DNA from: Gammaproteobacteria bacterium RBG_16_57_12
GTDB taxonomy: Bacteria; Pseudomonadota; Gammaproteobacteria; RBG-16-57-12
DNA: 7,442 nt
Direction of reading: 5' to 3'
NCBI GenBank assembly: GCA_001801365.1
Contig: MGXL01000100.1
Location: forward strand, 18,145 to 25,586
Below are positions 6,042 through 7,442 of the stretch, in pieces. A program made the translations under genes and the position numbers. Each line of letters starts with the position of its first letter. The stretch's first letter is position 1. The notes below the pieces were generated by a model. The model worked only from the letters and a program-made list of their open reading frames with translations, searched no databases and was not told the origin of the DNA.

Positions 6042-7184
6042 TCATTGGGAGCCCGCACTTGAAGTGGGCATCTGAGGCCGCACCATGGACAGCCAGCCCT
6101 GCCTTATCTTTTGTTCGTTTGTGCAGAAGTGACACAATTCCTCATCTGGTGACCTGACCACGAAGATGCTGCCACATTGCCGGCACATCGCTTGCGGCCT
6201 GCTCATCAAGGTCGAGCGCCGCGCCATCACCTCAGCCGCGTCAGTTATCGGCTGCCTGGCAATGGCCTCCATGGGACACAGGCGATCGCACAGGCCGCAA
6301 TCCGTGCAGAGTGCCAGTGCAAAATCAATGCCGCGCGATGCGGCAGATTGTGTTGCGCGCAACGCACCGGTTGGACAACGCTGTCCACAGGCCAGGCAGG
6401 CATTGCAGTCATTGCTGATGGTGCGTCGATACCAGGGAAGCATGCCGGCGACCCACGGCAATTCCTGCGCGCGCTCGGCAAGCAGGGATTGATATACGGC
6501 GGGTTGCTGCCGCTCCACATCGACCTGATTAAATCCCTGGTTTGCAGGTGAGGTATCTTCATGTTCGGCCGCGATCAGCAGCGAGCAGGTGCTGGCCACC
6601 ACCCCCTGTCCTGCCAGGCGCAGGAAGCCGCGGCGATTGAGTGTCGGCTCATTATGAGGATGAGCCATTTCTTTATGATCCGCTACAAGCAACCGCGATG
6701 CCGCCGCCTCTCCAAACCACTGCGACAGGCGAGTCTTTACCGAGGATATATGAGCAACAGCCGAACCTTTGTCGCAGCGTGTGCAATGCCCAAGACCATG
6801 CAGATGGATGGTCTCCGACCCGGCGGCATGGGCCGCCGCAACAAGACGCGCATCGAGCAATTGATGACAGGGAATTTCAACATCACCTTCATTGGCCGCC
6901 GAGGCGCCACAATGGATATGCGCCTCGATCGCTCCCCCGATGGCCTCCATGAATGATCGGGGATAAAAGTTACTCAGGCTGAAGACGCCGCCCGGGCAGG
7001 ACGGCACGCACGCGCCGCAGGAAGTGCATGACCGTTCGTCCAGATTGATGGAGTCCTCGGAAAGTGTCAGCGCATTAAAGGCGCAGGCATCCATACAGGC
7101 GGTGCATGATATTGAATGACCGCGAAGGTTTATGCACAGCACATCGTCGACCACGAGCGACGAATTCTTTACGGTCGTATCCAT
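6042..7184 (-). CDS. Polyferredoxin-type protein with two 2x[4Fe-4S] modules and C-terminal CxxC knuckles
   Basis: From the ATG at 7184 the protein has 380 residues. The N-terminal module has a widened first motif, C17-x9-C27-x2-C30-x3-C34, then C53/56/59/63. The middle segment (90-160) has four further Cys (C92, C106, C134, C137) in an IPCxxxLD ... HCTRC pattern. I associate this with ferredoxin-like proteins near formate dehydrogenases, and loosely with MvhD/FrhD domains; this is from memory. Residues 183-206 (NRRGFLRLAG, then a hydrophobic stretch) look like a Tat signal placed internally. The C-terminal module has C260/263/266/270 and C293/296/299/303. C334/337 with C351/354 could bind zinc. 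It is the first gene of the operon and probably feeds or accepts electrons, or helps assemble the complex. The start is uncertain: neither ATG 7184 nor GTG 7211 has a good ribosome binding site. The ATG better fits the position of the first cysteine. Confidence 0.87.
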   Translation of the reverse strand: MDTTVKNSSLVVDDVLCINLRGHSISCTACMDACAFNALTLSEDSINLDERSCTSCGACVPSCPGGVFSLSNFYPRSFMEAIGGAIEAHIHCGASAANEGDVEIPCHQLLDARLVAAAHAAGSETIHLHGLGHCTRCDKGSAVAHISSVKTRLSQWFGEAAASRLLVADHKEMAHPHNEPTLNRRGFLRLAGQGVVASTCSLLIAAEHEDTSPANQGFNQVDVERQQPAVYQSLLAERAQELPWVAGMLPWYRRTISNDCNACLACGQRCPTGALRATQSAASRGIDFALALCTDCGLCDRLCPMEAIARQPITDAAEVMARRSTLMSRPQAMCRQCGSIFVVRSPDEELCHFCTNEQKIRQGWLSMVRPQMPTSSAGSQ

Positions 7185-7249
7185 ATTGAGGAGGGTTCCC
7201 CGCCTGCGCACCAGCAGTTTGTGGAATGATCAGCATCAGACGCACACCC

Positions 7250-7255
7250 AACATG
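7250..7255 (-). promoter_or_regulatory. Candidate -10 element of the FNR-dependent promoter
   Basis: On the minus strand CATGTT occupies exactly -12 to -7 relative to the start predicted from the FNR box. It is a weak match to TATAAT, as is common in class II activator-dependent promoters, and no good -35 is seen. The call rests on spacing rather than on the hexamer itself. Confidence 0.35.
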
Positions 7256-7277
7256 ATCAATCAGGGCGAGGCTGTCA

Positions 7278-7291
7278 TTGATTCAGATCAA
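7278..7291 (-). promoter_or_regulatory. Perfect FNR/ANR-type operator (TTGAT-N4-ATCAA)
   Basis: The sequence TTGATTCAGATCAA matches the full FNR/ANR/DNR consensus in both half-sites. Its centre (7284.5) is 100 bp upstream of the ATG at 7184. With an activator at the usual -41.5 position the transcript would start near 7243, leaving a leader of about 58 nt. This implies induction of the operon when oxygen is low. The site is symmetric, so it could also serve a gene to the right of the window. Confidence 0.8.
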
Positions 7292-7351
7292 ATAGGAAAA
7301 CTTATTGCGGATATTGAACCCAGATTTTCCATTAGCGGTCTACTGCGGACG

Positions 7352-7365
7352 TTCAATACATTGAA
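7352..7365. promoter_or_regulatory. Short palindrome TTCAAT-AC-ATTGAA, possible operator
   Basis: A perfect 6-bp inverted repeat with a 2-bp spacer lies 74 bp from the centre of the FNR box, close to seven helical turns. It does not match a regulator consensus that I recognise. It sits between the FNR box and the large palindrome and may be a second regulator site for this operon or for a divergent gene, or may be chance. Confidence 0.2.
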
Positions 7366-7370
7366 TCTGC

Positions 7371-7442
7371 GCGACAAAATGCGAAAAACTTTCTGTCACC
7401 GTAGAGTGCCTACGGCTCTGAAAATTTTTCGCATTTTGTCGC
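7371..7442. repeat. 72-bp palindrome with perfect 18-bp arms
   Basis: GCGACAAAATGCGAAAAA (7371-7388) is repeated exactly in inverted orientation at 7425-7442. Inside, TTTC pairs with GAAA, and CCGTAG (7399-7404) pairs with CTACGG (7410-7415) around an AGTGC loop, so nearly the whole stretch forms one hairpin. T-runs occur on both strands. It could be a bidirectional terminator that insulates the operon promoter from genes to the right, or a small transposon-derived repeat. The right arm ends at the window edge, so the true extent is unknown. Confidence 0.75.

Noticed and set aside
7075..7260. 61-codon minus-strand frame covering the operon leader
   Set aside because: It overlaps the first gene in another frame, has no ribosome binding site or recognisable sequence, and covers the promoter.

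Overview
The window holds one five-gene, minus-strand gene cluster for a periplasm-facing, membrane-bound respiratory complex of the CISM type (complex iron-sulfur molybdoenzyme), plus the start of an unrelated or unrecognised gene at the left edge. The sequence is moderately GC-rich. A perfect FNR/ANR-type box, Tat export signals, a NapC/NirT-type cytochrome c and a GC-rich intergenic palindrome together suggest a facultatively or strictly anaerobic respiring proteobacterium, most likely gamma- or betaproteobacterial. No taxonomic marker is present, so this is inference.

Layout in transcription order (right to left). 7442-7371: a 72-bp palindrome with perfect 18-bp arms. 7291-7278: an FNR/ANR box, with a plausible weak -10 at 7255-7250. 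7184-6042: a cytoplasmic-looking iron-sulfur protein with two ferredoxin modules (four predicted [4Fe-4S] clusters) and two CxxC knuckles. 6011-5169: a four-cluster electron-transfer subunit (PsrB/TtrB/DmsB family). 5169-4258: an eight-helix NrfD/PsrC quinone-interacting subunit. 4246-1901: a Tat-exported protein of the molybdopterin oxidoreductase family, probably starting at TTG. 1885-680: a membrane-anchored heptahaem cytochrome c, NapC/NirT-like at the N-terminus and cytochrome c4-like at the C-terminus. 683-438: a MITE-like element with 23-bp inverted ends and an inner 120-bp palindrome. 424-1: the first 141 codons of a gene of unknown function. The five genes are spaced by 30, -1, 11 and 15 nt, so they read as one operon. 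No real gene was found on the plus strand.

How the parts may work together. A Tat-exported large subunit, a four-cluster subunit and NrfD normally form a quinone-coupled periplasmic enzyme such as polysulfide, thiosulfate or tetrathionate reductase. Here the large subunit departs from that pattern. Three of the four cysteines expected for its proximal FS0 [4Fe-4S] cluster are replaced (C52, H56, N60, S102), the Lys that follows the last cysteine is gone, and the position expected for a Cys, SeCys or Ser molybdenum ligand reads Asp186-Thr187. The fold-defining motifs remain.

The set 'cofactor-poor molybdopterin-family subunit + four-cluster protein + NrfD + multihaem cytochrome c' resembles the Qrc complex of sulfate reducers and alternative complex III, in which the molybdopterin-like subunit carries no molybdenum. 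The best hypothesis for this window is therefore a new, FNR-controlled quinone/cytochrome c oxidoreductase of the Qrc/ACIII kind, or a molybdoenzyme with an unusual active site. The substrate cannot be read from the sequence.
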